Source of the DNA: Methanoculleus caldifontis
GTDB taxonomy: Archaea; Halobacteriota; Methanomicrobia; Methanomicrobiales; Methanoculleaceae
DNA: 58,207 bases
Direction: 5' to 3'
NCBI RefSeq assembly: GCF_032842345.1
Contig: NZ_WBKO01000002.1
Location: 1 to 58,207 of the forward strand
Both the position numbers and the translations under genes were made by a program. The notes beneath the pieces are model-generated. The model worked only from the letters and a program-made list of their open reading frames with translations, did not search any database and was not told the origin of the DNA. How positions within the stretch are numbered: the stretch's first letter is position 1; every line of letters starts with the position of its first letter. Shown here one piece after another: positions 32,344 to 41,978 of the stretch.

Positions 32344-34188
32344 ATGGAACAGAACGTCACCGGATCCGGTATAGGAAAGTCGACGGTAGCCTTTGCGGCG
32401 CTTCTCGCCGCCCTCGCAGCGACCAGCCTCTACAACTACCTCCTCTTCCACACCTTCGCCGAGCTCGTCGCCGCCGCGATAGCGATCGCCGTCTTCACCG
32501 TCGCCTGGAACGCCCGGACGATGCGGGAGAACAGTTACCTCCTCGTCACCGGCACCGGGCTCCTCTTCGTGGCCGGGCTCGGGTTGATCCACACCCTCGC
32601 CTACGACGGGATGGGTGTCTTTGCCGGCTACGACGCGAACCTCCCGACGCAGCTCTGGATCGCCTCGCGCTACCTTCTCGCGGGGACACTGCTCGCCGCG
32701 CCCATCCTGCTCCGGAGGAACCCGGCTCCCCGGCAGGTCTTTGCCGCGTTCGCAGGAGTTGCCGGCGCCCTCCTCATCTCCATCTTCGTCGTCCCGGTCT
32801 TTCCCGACTGCTACGTCGAGGGGACCGGGCTGACGCCCTTCAAGATCTGGAGCGAGTACGTCATCGCGGCCCTCCTCGCCGTCGGTGCCGTCGCCGTCTA
32901 CCGGCTGCGAGAGATCTTCTCACCCCGGGTGGCGGCCCACCTCACCGCCGCCATCGTGGTGCTGATCGCCTCGGAACTCGCCTTCACGCTCTACATCAGT
33001 GTCTACGGCCCCGCGAACATGATCGGCCACCTCCTGATGGTGCTCGCATACGGCCTGATCTACCTGGGATTCGTCGAGACCGGGATCCGCCAGCCCTACG
33101 CGCTGGTCTTTGCCGGCCTGAAAAACAGCGAGGAGCGGCTGCGGCGCGAGAAGGACCGGCTCGGCCAGTACCTGGATATCGCCGGCGCCCTCTTCGTCGT
33201 CATCGATAGAGGCGGGCGGGTCTCTCTCATCAACCGCCGGGCGTCCGAGGTCCTCGGCTACCCGGCAGACGCGGCCGTGGGCGAGGTCTGGATCGAGCGG
33301 TTCATCCCCCCGGAGGAGCGGGAGCGGACAGCAACGCTTTTTTCCGGGCTGCTGGATGGCGAGATCGGACCTGCGGAGTACATGCAGGCGCCGGTCCTCA
33401 CTGCGGACGGGAGCGAGCGGATCATCGCGTGGCACACCACCGTGCTCCGGGACGAGACCGGTGCTGTCTGCGGGACGCTCAGTTCCGGCGAAGACATCAC
33501 CGAGCGGCAGCGCGCCGAGGAGGCGCTCCGGCAGGCGAACGCGAAGTTAAACCTCCTCTCAGGGATCACCCGCCACGACATCCTCAACCGGATCACCGTC
33601 GCCCGCGCCTACATCGACTTCGCCGCGGAGGACAGCACGGATCCCGTCATCCGGGCTCACCTGGAGCGTGCCCGGGCCGCCGTCGGCGAGATCCAGAAGC
33701 AGGTCGAGTTTTCCCGGGACTACCAGGACATGGGGGTCGCGGCGCCCGTCTGGCAGCGGCCGGCAGACCTCATCCGCGAGAGCGCCCGCGACCTCGCCCT
33801 CCCGGCGGACGTCCGGGTCCGGGCGGACCTCGGGGACCTCGAGATCTACGCGGACCCGATGGTGAAGAAGGTCTTCTTCAACCTCATCGACAACGCCGTC
33901 CGGCACGGCGGGAAGGTGACGGAGGTCCGGTTCTCGTGCGTACGATCCGGGCCGGATCTGACGATCGTCTGCGAGGACGACGGCAACGGGATCCCTGAGG
34001 GGGAGAAGGAGGCGATCTTCCGCGAGACGTATAAGCGCCGGTACGGGCACGGGCTGTTCCTGGTCGCGGGGATTCTCGGGATTACGGGGATGACTATTCG
34101 GGAGACGGGGGTTTTTGGAGAGGGGGCGCGGTTTGAGGTTAGGGTGGTGAATGGGGGGTGGCGAGGTGAGGAAGAGCAGGGGCCCTGA
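32344..34188 (+). CDS. Membrane sensor histidine kinase, MASE3-PAS-HK
   Basis: 614 residues. Seven or so membrane helices fill residues ~13-255 and match the MASE3 sensor: LIHTLAYDGMGVF and QLWIASRYLLAGTLL are typical. A PAS domain follows (~275-395), then the H-box GITRHDILNRITVARAYI (~410) and an ATPase domain with IDNAVRHGG, CEDDGNGIP and RRYGHGLFLV. It should sense a membrane or extracellular signal and autophosphorylate. The H-box and the following FSRDYQDMGV are shared with the receiver-kinase hybrid at 50586. Strong ribosome site. Last high-GC gene before the glycan island. Confidence 0.92.
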   Translation: MEQNVTGSGIGKSTVAFAALLAALAATSLYNYLLFHTFAELVAAAIAIAVFTVAWNARTMRENSYLLVTGTGLLFVAGLGLIHTLAYDGMGVFAGYDANLPTQLWIASRYLLAGTLLAAPILLRRNPAPRQVFAAFAGVAGALLISIFVVPVFPDCYVEGTGLTPFKIWSEYVIAALLAVGAVAVYRLREIFSPRVAAHLTAAIVVLIASELAFTLYISVYGPANMIGHLLMVLAYGLIYLGFVETGIRQPYALVFAGLKNSEERLRREKDRLGQYLDIAGALFVVIDRGGRVSLINRRASEVLGYPADAAVGEVWIERFIPPEERERTATLFSGLLDGEIGPAEYMQAPVLTADGSERIIAWHTTVLRDETGAVCGTLSSGEDITERQRAEEALRQANAKLNLLSGITRHDILNRITVARAYIDFAAEDSTDPVIRAHLERARAAVGEIQKQVEFSRDYQDMGVAAPVWQRPADLIRESARDLALPADVRVRADLGDLEIYADPMVKKVFFNLIDNAVRHGGKVTEVRFSCVRSGPDLTIVCEDDGNGIPEGEKEAIFRETYKRRYGHGLFLVAGILGITGMTIRETGVFGEGARFEVRVVNGGWRGEEEQGP

Positions 34189-34307
34189 ACTCGATAGACG
34201 GCGGCGTGTTTCTCTGGCGAGAAATATTGACTTGGCTAACCGTCATTGTTCTCCATTTGTTTCACACAACTGACAGGCGTACCGCGCACGAAAAACCCTG
34301 ATAGTCA

Positions 34308-34478
34308 TCAATGGCCCGACAGATTCCGTTTCCTTTCGTCCACTGCGCACATCTGGCAGAGCAGCCATTCATTTCCGCAGTCTGCTTCTACAAACTCGTT
34401 AGCATGCGATCGACTTTCGGTTATTAGATTTGCAGGGTATAACTCTGCTTTTCCCTCGTCACATCTGCATGAAAGGCC
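34308..34478 (-). pseudogene. Zinc-ribbon-like open frame without a start codon
   Basis: 56 sense codons between stops, minus strand, in the 357-base gap 34189-34545. It reads CRCDEGKAELYPANLITES, then NEFVEADCGNEWLLCQMC and ends AVDERKRNLSGH. The CxC and CGNEWLLCQMC spacing is that of a zinc ribbon, and codon use looks coding, but there is no ATG, GTG or TTG in frame; ATGCAGATG lies just upstream in another frame, so one indel would explain it. Most likely a recently broken or mis-sequenced small gene at the border of the glycan island. Confidence 0.4.
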
Positions 34479-34483
34479 TTACA

Positions 34484-34499
34484 TTTAAATATTATAATC
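34484..34499 (+). promoter_or_regulatory. TATA-like block at the start of the glycan island
   Basis: TTTAAATATTATAATC, about 60 bases before ATG 34546, leaving a ~25-base leader with AGGA as ribosome site. Confidence 0.45.
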
Positions 34500-34545
34500 T
34501 CTGGACTACCCTTACACTGACAGAGACCTATCAGGAAGACTCTTT

Positions 34546-34842
34546 ATGGCGCCAGCAAAAGATACAACAGTCTGTACCGTTAGTTTAGGTTGTATTAACT
34601 ATTCCTTTGTTGATATCTTCTCTCGGCGCCTCAGGTCAATCGGCTATGATCCCAATGTGAACGAGGTCATCTCGATCCATGCGAAATCCGATAATAAGGT
34701 TCTTGCCACCATAGACTCGGTCATAATCTGCGAGGCGAATGTCGTGATCAGTGCCGTTTCCACCCATGTGACAAAAGCCAAAAATCCCGAGATATCCTGT
34801 GTAATACCAGTCGCTGACGGTAATCGATGGTTTAGATCATGA
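34546..34842 (+). CDS. Hypothetical protein upstream of the flippase
   Basis: 98 residues, no family recognised. MAPAKDTTVCTVSLGCINY, then an alternating pattern of beta-like strands (SVIICEANVVISAVSTH). No signal or membrane segment. The stop overlaps the flippase start as ATGA, which supports a real, translationally coupled gene, and AGGA precedes its ATG by nine bases. The base composition is that of the island, lower in GC than the 18-34 kb part. It could be a trimmed enzyme of glycan synthesis; nothing in the sequence proves it. Confidence 0.5.
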   Translation: MAPAKDTTVCTVSLGCINYSFVDIFSRRLRSIGYDPNVNEVISIHAKSDNKVLATIDSVIICEANVVISAVSTHVTKAKNPEISCVIPVADGNRWFRS

Positions 34843-36218
34843 TTGATCGTCTAATAGAATGGCAACGTTACTTGCTGAGCACAAGCATCATACATGCCTT
34901 CTCGCAACTTTTTGGAGGTCTAATATCGCTCCTTTATGAAAAAATATTCCATGAGTCAGCAGGCGCGGAGGCAATGAAGTTTGCCAAGAATCTATCTTAC
35001 GTGGGCCTAGGCACAATATTGTCAACAATATTTTCATTCTCGTATAACATCATCGCAGGGCGAGTGCTCGGCCCCGCCGGATATGGTGGTTTCACGCTTG
35101 TCCAATCCATCGCCATGTTCTTGTATATTCCCATGCTTTTAGGGCTGAATACTGCTATGATAAAATATTGTGCAGAGAGCAGAGATCTGTACCAGCAACG
35201 CAAAATTATCTCAACGACGTATGGCGTCGTCATCGGCCTGACTATAGTTACACTACTGCTCTATGGCGTCTTTAGATATCAGATTGCAGATGTCTTCTCT
35301 GTAAGTCAAGAAATCATCGCAATATCGGTTCTTTTTGCATTGCTTTTTGTATACTACACTCTGGCAATCAGTAGCCTCCGTGGTCTGCACCAGATGAAGG
35401 ATTATGCGGTCTTTCAGCCGATCTACGGGGTTACGCTGTTGTCGGCGCTTCTAGTTTTCATTTATATCCAGTTCAATTCCTTTAAAGCAATGGTTTACGC
35501 GACATGTCTTGCCTACGGGATAGTCGGGTCTATTATCGTACTGATATTCCTCAGAAAACACCTGTCGTTTATCATCGACCGTTCATGGCTTTCGACACTA
35601 TGGAAATATAGTTCGGTGGCGGTCATAGGGGGGATATCCTTCACTCTCTATACCAGCATCGACCGGATTATGATCAACTACTACATGGATGTTGAGAGTG
35701 TGGGAATCTACGGGGTGTATTATTACGCATCGTTCACGGTGTTAATGCTGATCTCAGGAGTATTTACAACTGTTTTCTTCCCAACATCGTCAAAGACGCA
35801 TGATAAAAGGGCACTCTACGCGAAACTCAATAAATTTGTTCCGTATTTACTGATTCTGGGGGTGCCGGCAGCGTTACTAGGTGAGTACATTATTTTACGA
35901 CTGTTTGGGGAGGGCTATCCTATACAACTTCCACTCATGCTTGTATTTGCGGTCGCCGCAATTCTGGTGACATGGTATGAGATATATGCATGGTTTTTTA
36001 ACTCAGAGGGGATACAGGGATCTAAATTAACAGTCTCTGGGACGTTGATCATTGCAATCGCAAACATCGTCTTAAATCTCATACTTATCCCACGATTCGG
36101 GCTTTACGGTGCTATTGGGGCAACAGCACTCGCTTTCGCACTCGGTCTAGGCTACAACTTCTACCGGGGGAAAAGATTCTTCACCAGAAGGTTGGCCCAA
36201 CAGCATCTGCGAAATTGA
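34839..36218 (+). CDS. Polysaccharide flippase (Wzx/RfbX-like)
   Basis: 459 residues, 12-14 membrane helices spread over the whole length, with the family start ARF-type pattern FAKNLSYVGLGTILSTIFSFSYNIIAGRVLGPAGYGGFTL. MATE-like oligosaccharide flippases move lipid-linked glycans across the membrane. It is coupled to the small upstream gene and stands at one end of a set of glycosyltransferases, so it likely exports their product. Codon use is AT-richer than in flanking regions. Confidence 0.9.
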   Translation: MIDRLIEWQRYLLSTSIIHAFSQLFGGLISLLYEKIFHESAGAEAMKFAKNLSYVGLGTILSTIFSFSYNIIAGRVLGPAGYGGFTLVQSIAMFLYIPMLLGLNTAMIKYCAESRDLYQQRKIISTTYGVVIGLTIVTLLLYGVFRYQIADVFSVSQEIIAISVLFALLFVYYTLAISSLRGLHQMKDYAVFQPIYGVTLLSALLVFIYIQFNSFKAMVYATCLAYGIVGSIIVLIFLRKHLSFIIDRSWLSTLWKYSSVAVIGGISFTLYTSIDRIMINYYMDVESVGIYGVYYYASFTVLMLISGVFTTVFFPTSSKTHDKRALYAKLNKFVPYLLILGVPAALLGEYIILRLFGEGYPIQLPLMLVFAVAAILVTWYEIYAWFFNSEGIQGSKLTVSGTLIIAIANIVLNLILIPRFGLYGAIGATALAFALGLGYNFYRGKRFFTRRLAQQHLRN

Positions 36219-36287
36219 AATTAACTTAGATTGAAGCTTTACCATAGGGACGAAGTTAGAAATTGACGGCGATAAGGCGCAGAGACA

Positions 36288-36298
36288 TATATTATATA
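36288..36298 (+). promoter_or_regulatory. TATA box for the GT4 gene
   Basis: TATATTATATA centred ~32 bases before ATG 36325; places the transcript start ~5 bases before that ATG and thereby excludes the GTG at 36304. Confidence 0.6.
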
Positions 36299-36324
36299 GC
36301 AGAGTGATAAGGCTGCGAGTAACT

Positions 36325-37470
36325 ATGAGAGCCGCAATTCTGCTTCAGCTCTTCCTTCCAAGATGGATCGGTGGGACAGAAGTTGCTACATACAATCTAG
36401 CAAAAAATCTGACTAGAAGGGGACATGAAATCCACATCATAACCACGCATGATGATGGCCTGCCTTATTTCAGCGAGGAGGATGGTCTCTATGTTCACAG
36501 GGTATCATGGCCTAAGGTACGCATCATTGGCTATCTCTCTTTTTGGGCCAGGATATACCTCCAGATCCGGAAAATTCACCCAGATGTAGTCCATTGTCAA
36601 GCTTTAGATGTTTGTATTCCTGCGAGGATAGCGAAGAAAACCATGAATATCCCATATGTTGTCTGGGGGCAGGGATCAGAGATCTATTTCCCGGAAAGAT
36701 TCCTCCAGCTGACCTCAAAGCATATACTTCAAAACGCAGATGCAGTCTTCGCCCTTACCGACAACATGAAACGGAAGATGCAGACTGTGTGCGACAAGGA
36801 AATTTCTGTTGTGCCGAACGGTATCGATTCTGGAAGGTTTGAGATATCTTCAAGGGACTGGAAAGAGGGTAATGGGAGGACAGTTATCTTTGTAGGCAGG
36901 TTGCACCCGATAAAAGGGGTTCATTACCTGCTCGAAGCGATGGCCATTGTGCACCGGGAGATACCTGATGCCAAATTGATTATCGTAGGTGACGGTACAG
37001 AGCGATCGAAGCTGGAGAAGCTCGTGGAGAAATTAGATTTAGAAGACTGTGTACAATTCGCAGGCCAAGTGCCGCAAGAAGAAATTCCTAGAGTCATGCA
37101 TCAGGCAGACGTGTTCACATTGCCGAGTCTCTCAGAAGGACTCCCAGTTGTACTTTTAGAAGCTATGGCTGCGGGGTTGCCTATTGTTGCGACGAACGTT
37201 GGGGGAGTGCCTGAAATTCTAGAGGATGGAGTGAATGGATACCTCGTCGATGCAAAGAGATCCAATGAGATTGCGACGGGAATACTGATGCTGATGATGA
37301 ACGATGAGATGCGGGAGAAAGTATCGGCCAATAACAGAGTAAAAGCGAAGATGTTTACGTGGGATACGGTCGCTGGCAAGGTGGAGGAGGAGTATCAAAT
37401 GGCGATTGCACGAAACATGGGAGGAGGAGGTGCCAACCAGAAAGGCGGGATCGGTAAAGGGAAGTGGTGA
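36325..37470 (+). CDS. Glycosyltransferase family 4
   Basis: 381 residues. Two Rossmann halves: the acceptor half begins RAAILLQLFLPRWIGGTEVATYNLA, and the donor half has VVPNGID, VGRLHPIKGVHYLLEA, GDGTERSKLE and the E-x7-E site SEGLPVVLLEAMAAGLP. It adds a sugar from a nucleotide donor to a growing glycan; sugar and linkage unknown. No membrane helix, peripheral on the cytoplasmic side. Start by promoter spacing. The C-terminal tail is Gly- and Lys-rich and probably disordered. Convergent with the GT-C-like gene. Confidence 0.9.
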   Translation: MRAAILLQLFLPRWIGGTEVATYNLAKNLTRRGHEIHIITTHDDGLPYFSEEDGLYVHRVSWPKVRIIGYLSFWARIYLQIRKIHPDVVHCQALDVCIPARIAKKTMNIPYVVWGQGSEIYFPERFLQLTSKHILQNADAVFALTDNMKRKMQTVCDKEISVVPNGIDSGRFEISSRDWKEGNGRTVIFVGRLHPIKGVHYLLEAMAIVHREIPDAKLIIVGDGTERSKLEKLVEKLDLEDCVQFAGQVPQEEIPRVMHQADVFTLPSLSEGLPVVLLEAMAAGLPIVATNVGGVPEILEDGVNGYLVDAKRSNEIATGILMLMMNDEMREKVSANNRVKAKMFTWDTVAGKVEEEYQMAIARNMGGGGANQKGGIGKGKW

Positions 37471-37483
37471 GCGCCGAAGCCAC

Positions 37484-39346
37484 TTACCATGTTTGATAGC
37501 CGCTTCCAGAACCAGAGTCATAGATCCGGGAAAATCCTCGTGTTTCCAGTTTGACGTTTAGATCGTAATCAAGTGTGTATATGCCTCCCAAAAACCAGAA
37601 TGGCTTACGGATGGTAGCCTTTCGGGTTACAATCAGATGATTCTTCAAACCGGGATAATCGCCAGCATAAAGTTGTTGCGAAAATGCTGATACTTGACGA
37701 TGCTGAAATTTCTGAGTTCCCGCGAAGTACTCATCTGTTTTGATCGAGCCGTCCCACTTATCCATAATCGTCGTCATTGATTTTAACTCCGCTTCTGTAG
37801 GTGAATATCGCATATGACAGTTTGGAAAAAGTAAGAGGTTATCGATGTTCGCCGGGGGACTTATGATCATGAGGAGACTCAAGACAACAACAAACCCGAT
37901 AGTAAGACTATAGAGGCTCAGGTGCTTCTTTAATTTCCATGTTCCAACCGTATAAATAGCAATCGCGAGCGGGATACTCGTGAGGATTTGGGCAAAGTAC
38001 CACCACCGGTGCTCAATCACCGTATGGTTCGAGATGAGTGAAAAAAAACCGATTGCAAGAGGAGTCACTCCTACCCACGCCATGGTAAATGACGAGCTGC
38101 TCCCTCTCCGCGAGATCATGTAGAATATACCGATAAATGAGAAAGCGAAGAACAAGAGCAGTCCCGAGGTATTGAAAAACTGCTCTCCCAGTGGGATGAT
38201 TGCTGAATATCCCCGAACTTCTCCGGGAGTTGCCGCAAAGAAGTCTGTACTGAATCCAGACTCGATCAGGTCGATTAGTGTCCATATACTGTTAGAGACA
38301 AATGTCCACCAGACAAACATCGCTATTGTAAAACCGATCGGAATTGATAGCGAAACATGATTCTGTATCTCTAAACCGCAAAGCCGGTAGAATGTGAGTG
38401 CACCCCAGGTGACAAAGAGAAGTATGGACATGCACATCGCTGTAATAGTGTGTGTTAGGATGATAGGCGTTAATGCCGTTACAAGAAGAACGGCATATCC
38501 GGAACAAGAGTATCCTTCATGTCTGAAGAGGAGCAGGTAAAGGGAAATGGGGATAAATATGGCGGCAAAGGCGTTGGGGATGGACCAGTAGGACATGATG
38601 ATATGATGGCTTGCGATCACCGTCATGAGAGCGGCCAGTAACCCTATTCGGTGATTCTTAAACAAGTTGTTGGCAATAAGAAGTATGAACACAGTATTGC
38701 AGATGATCTGCGCGAGGCTCACCGACATCATCGCGGCGAATTTATATGGGAGGTCGGCAATGAGTGAATTCACGGCTATCGTGAGATGGAAAAGAGGCAG
38801 TTTTGAGTATTCATAACCCTCCGGGATGACGCCTCCTTCAATGATCCAACTAGTAAAGGCAGAATGATACCAGGGGTCCACTCCGAGGAGGCTTGGGAAG
38901 ATTAGCAGCTGCGACCAGGCGATGCTCACTCCCAGCAGCAGGATCTGGCTGAAGATGAGGCAGGTGTGTCGCCTACCTGACGTAAAGATCTCACAGGCGA
39001 CTATGCCGGTCATAAGCGCTGTCAGGACAAAGTAAAGGAGAGGCCGCTCGTAAAACTCCGGTCGGAGATAGACCGAGAGAACGCTTGAGGTGTAGAGTCC
39101 AAAAAAGCAGGTCGCACAGAAAGTGATCCGGTTCCGGGACTCTGGTGGGTGAGCCTCAAAGGTATGGCTTTTCCTGATCGCCAACCACAGGAGACAGGAA
39201 ACGAGGGCCAGAACCCCGGTGAGCAGATAAATTACCCTGCCGAACTCTTTACCCAGATAGGCAATCAGTATCAGCGAGAGAATAACTCCCACAACGGCAA
39301 GTGCCTTGTCCGGGTCGCGCAGGATAACTGAGTCTTTTAATCGCAT
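37484..39346 (-). CDS. GT-C-like multi-pass membrane protein
   Basis: 620 residues with about 13 membrane helices (residues ~15-510) and a C-terminal extracytoplasmic domain of ~110 residues. DPWYH at 157-161, in the first large outer loop, resembles the acidic metal-binding motif of GT-C enzymes such as the oligosaccharyl- and lipid-linked-sugar transferases. It could add a lipid-linked sugar to the glycan outside the membrane or be a polymerase/ligase. Family-level call only. First-position context: ATG 39346, 21 bases after the next GT4 gene's stop side; probably one operon with it. Confidence 0.7.
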   Translation of the reverse strand: MRLKDSVILRDPDKALAVVGVILSLILIAYLGKEFGRVIYLLTGVLALVSCLLWLAIRKSHTFEAHPPESRNRITFCATCFFGLYTSSVLSVYLRPEFYERPLLYFVLTALMTGIVACEIFTSGRRHTCLIFSQILLLGVSIAWSQLLIFPSLLGVDPWYHSAFTSWIIEGGVIPEGYEYSKLPLFHLTIAVNSLIADLPYKFAAMMSVSLAQIICNTVFILLIANNLFKNHRIGLLAALMTVIASHHIIMSYWSIPNAFAAIFIPISLYLLLFRHEGYSCSGYAVLLVTALTPIILTHTITAMCMSILLFVTWGALTFYRLCGLEIQNHVSLSIPIGFTIAMFVWWTFVSNSIWTLIDLIESGFSTDFFAATPGEVRGYSAIIPLGEQFFNTSGLLLFFAFSFIGIFYMISRRGSSSSFTMAWVGVTPLAIGFFSLISNHTVIEHRWWYFAQILTSIPLAIAIYTVGTWKLKKHLSLYSLTIGFVVVLSLLMIISPPANIDNLLLFPNCHMRYSPTEAELKSMTTIMDKWDGSIKTDEYFAGTQKFQHRQVSAFSQQLYAGDYPGLKNHLIVTRKATIRKPFWFLGGIYTLDYDLNVKLETRGFSRIYDSGSGSGYQTW

Positions 39347-39367
39347 AGTATAACCTTTGGCGCTGTG

Positions 39368-40495
39368 TTATACTTTTTCAAGTAATTCTTTCCATCTAGC
39401 AGCCGTGGACTCAAAGGAGAAATTCATCTTCACGAACTGCCTCCCATTCTCCGCAATCCGCTCCAGATCCGGAGCATTGAGCGCGCGGAGCACATTTTCC
39501 GCGATACACCCCGGGGAGTTGTTCTCCATGATGAACCCTGTCACTCCATCGACTACAACGTCGGGTATCGCCCCGACCGGCGTCGCGAGTACGGGGGTCC
39601 CGCAGGCCATCGCCTCAAGTATGATATTCGGGAGTCCTTCGGTATAGGAGGGGAGGACAAGGAGACGGAGTTGGTTTAGATGCTTGGGGAGGTCATCACG
39701 AGAGATCCAGCCCGGTAAATCGACGCGGGCAGCGAGCCCCTCTTCCTGTAGGGAGGTCCGGGTCGTCTCCTCCAATTGCCCGTCTCCGCCAATGAGTACG
39801 CGGAGATCCTGCCGGTCGTTGAGGATTCTATGGAGGGCTGGAGCAAAGTTCTGGATGCCTTTCTCCACGCTCAACCGGCCGATGTAGCCAATGAGGGGAG
39901 GGCGGCTGGCCAGGGGGGTGGTAACAGTGAAGATGTTGAAATCGAGGAAGTGCTCATGGGCGATGAGGATCTTGTGGCGGTAGGATTCGAGGTCCCAATC
40001 AGAAACAAGTATCGGGGAATATAGGACAATATAGTCGGTTAGACGAAAACATATTTTTGCAGAAAATCCCGTCTGTCTCGACTTCTTATCGTCGGGCGAT
40101 AGAGATAATTTCATCGGACTTGCACTCAGCAGCCAATATGATTTGACATTGAGTATTTTAGCGATCAACATGGGGATAAGCGGTGGGAGTGACATAAAGT
40201 AGATAACACGCCCGAATTTATGTTTGACCAACAGTAATCTAAACGATATTTTCGTTTGTAAAACAAAGTAAGCAACAATTCTGGCAATAAAGACGGGACT
40301 TGTGGGGTAATTGAAAAATGAAATATTTTTGGAATCGTTTGAACCCGATAAGTGAATCTTCTCGTACGCACCGATGAAGAAGTGTGGAAGACATATCGTT
40401 GAAAGTATTCCGGTCAGGTGAGATAGCGGTACGCCGAAGGCTTTTCCAATATGAAATGAAACGACTGCAACGCTTGATTGACCTTTTTCTTTCAT
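39368..40495 (-). CDS. Glycosyltransferase family 4
   Basis: 375 residues. Donor half typical: IGYIGRLSVEKGIQNF, LIGGDGQLEE, WISRDDLPKHLN and the E-x7-E stretch YTEGLPNIILEAMACGTPVLA. The N-terminal half is less conserved, with a hydrophobic patch near residues 85-130 that could sit on the membrane. GGGAGGTG eight bases before ATG 40495 is a strong ribosome site. The GT-C-like gene follows 21 bases later on the same strand. Confidence 0.88.
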   Translation of the reverse strand: MKEKGQSSVAVVSFHIGKAFGVPLSHLTGILSTICLPHFFIGAYEKIHLSGSNDSKNISFFNYPTSPVFIARIVAYFVLQTKISFRLLLVKHKFGRVIYFMSLPPLIPMLIAKILNVKSYWLLSASPMKLSLSPDDKKSRQTGFSAKICFRLTDYIVLYSPILVSDWDLESYRHKILIAHEHFLDFNIFTVTTPLASRPPLIGYIGRLSVEKGIQNFAPALHRILNDRQDLRVLIGGDGQLEETTRTSLQEEGLAARVDLPGWISRDDLPKHLNQLRLLVLPSYTEGLPNIILEAMACGTPVLATPVGAIPDVVVDGVTGFIMENNSPGCIAENVLRALNAPDLERIAENGRQFVKMNFSFESTAARWKELLEKV

Positions 40496-40617
40496 AGTAG
40501 AGGCACCTCCCGTTAAAACTATTTTACCAGGTAGTTATTTCCCACCCGTAGCCGGTGACCACAGGTACCCCAATCTGTATGTCATCATTTTCGCCTGTAT
40601 CCTTATGACACCGCCAT

Positions 40618-40800
40618 CTATATTTCCTCAGAGTTTCTCGTCTGGTTCTTACCCCGGAGTTGTCTCCAGAGGAAGACGATCCCTTGCATCGCATAACGCG
40701 GGGCCTCCTAAAGCTTCCCAGATCATGATTGCGTATGTAAGTGTAGTCCGGTCGGGAGACGAGCCTTTACAACATTTACCTTGAGGATCAGTCCGGAGAT
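40618..40800 (-). pseudogene. Frameshifted C-terminal gene remnant
   Basis: On the minus strand one frame reads SPDRTTLTYAIMIWEALGG and then loses sense; at the same point the next frame continues APRYAMQGIVFLWRQLRGKN and ends SEEI-stop at 40618. Joining them needs a single-base change around 40700. The joined piece looks like the helical end of an enzyme, but it has no front part, so this is a decayed gene tail inside the glycan island. The rest of the 328-base gap 40496-40823 holds only the ribosome site and promoter of the next GT4 gene. Confidence 0.35.
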
Positions 40801-40823
40801 CCTCCTCTACAATCGATGCCGGG

Positions 40824-41978
40824 CTATTCACGGTGACATGAGTCGTCTGTGACATCCGTTCGCTCCTGTTCAGAATCCAGGTTCCTGTAAATCTCCAGCA
40901 GTCGCTCTCTCATAATTTCCCAGTTGTACTCTGTCTCATAGGCTCTCCGGCCGTTCTCGCCCAGGTGTCTGCACAAGAGCGGGTCCGCTTTGAGCGTAAG
41001 GATTGCACGCTTGACCGCGTCAACATCCCCATACGGCACGACAAGACCGCAATTCTCTTCCTTCACAATATCGGCCATTGCCGCTCCGTCGCTGACCAGG
41101 ATTGGTTTCCGACACATCATCGCTTCAAATAATTTGTTGGGACTGGCATAGCGGTTGTTAGGGATATCCGGATCATAGAGAGCAAACAGCAGGTCTGACT
41201 GTAACGTCTTCCTGATGACCTCATCATAAGGGATAGTTCCAAGGAACGTAATGTGGAGCTCCTGTTCGCTCATACCTTGTATCCGTTCTGCATGGCATCC
41301 ATATCCGGCGAGTTCGACCTGAACATCTCCAATAGCCCTTGCTGCCTGGATGACTGCTTCGAAGTCTCTATCTCCTCCCAGTCCTCCGGCGTAGAATATT
41401 TTGAATGGCGCCTGGTGTTCTCTCGGTGCGTCCATCATAGACGGCATCGGTAGATCCCGGGGAGAATTGTAGATGACGTTGATACTGGAATCCCCTTCTT
41501 TCCCGATCTGTTTTAGTCGACTGGGGTCCACAACGATGACTGCGTCTGCAAATCGTATCAAGAAGATGTCGAATGCTGCCACACAGTTCTGCACATACGG
41601 CGGCAACGTCACCATATCGACGTAAAAGTCAAAGATATCGTAGATCAGCCGTTTCCGCTTAAGTTTTGCGACAACAAGGGCGGGAATATATGTGTCGAGA
41701 TCTGCAGCATGAACGATATCCCAATCCTCTTTTAACAGCCAAAAAACTGCAAGAAGCCACCAGACAGGGAGATAAAGTACTACCTTTTTCCCAAGAGGCG
41801 CTCTAAATTTGAGGCGTCTGATGGCATAGCGGTGCCGCCCCTCTTGGGCGGGTGCGTCGCCAAATCTCTGCCATCCAAGCAATATGACATCATGACCTGC
41901 TTCTGTCAGCACTGTTGCTTCTTTCTCCAGTCTGACATCAGGATCAATGGGGTTAGAGCGGAGCATGACGACTCTCAT
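40824..41978 (-). CDS. Glycosyltransferase family 4
   Basis: 384 residues. Begins MRVVMLRSNPIDPDVRLEKEA, the usual acceptor half; VHAADLDTYIPALVVAK and IFDFYVD are the family's DxD-like and aromatic positions. Donor half: IFYAGGLGGDRDFEAVI, LGTIPYDEVI and a variant of the E-x7-E site, KLFEAMMCRKPILVS. GGAGGT lies nine bases before the ATG. Same strand as the other GT genes to its right, likely one transcription unit of the island. Confidence 0.88.
   Translation of the reverse strand: MRVVMLRSNPIDPDVRLEKEATVLTEAGHDVILLGWQRFGDAPAQEGRHRYAIRRLKFRAPLGKKVVLYLPVWWLLAVFWLLKEDWDIVHAADLDTYIPALVVAKLKRKRLIYDIFDFYVDMVTLPPYVQNCVAAFDIFLIRFADAVIVVDPSRLKQIGKEGDSSINVIYNSPRDLPMPSMMDAPREHQAPFKIFYAGGLGGDRDFEAVIQAARAIGDVQVELAGYGCHAERIQGMSEQELHITFLGTIPYDEVIRKTLQSDLLFALYDPDIPNNRYASPNKLFEAMMCRKPILVSDGAAMADIVKEENCGLVVPYGDVDAVKRAILTLKADPLLCRHLGENGRRAYETEYNWEIMRERLLEIYRNLDSEQERTDVTDDSCHRE

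Noticed and set aside
34246-34488. 80-codon plus frame MFSICFTQLTGV in the gap before the island
   Set aside because: The opposite strand carries the zinc-ribbon-like frame with better codon sense.
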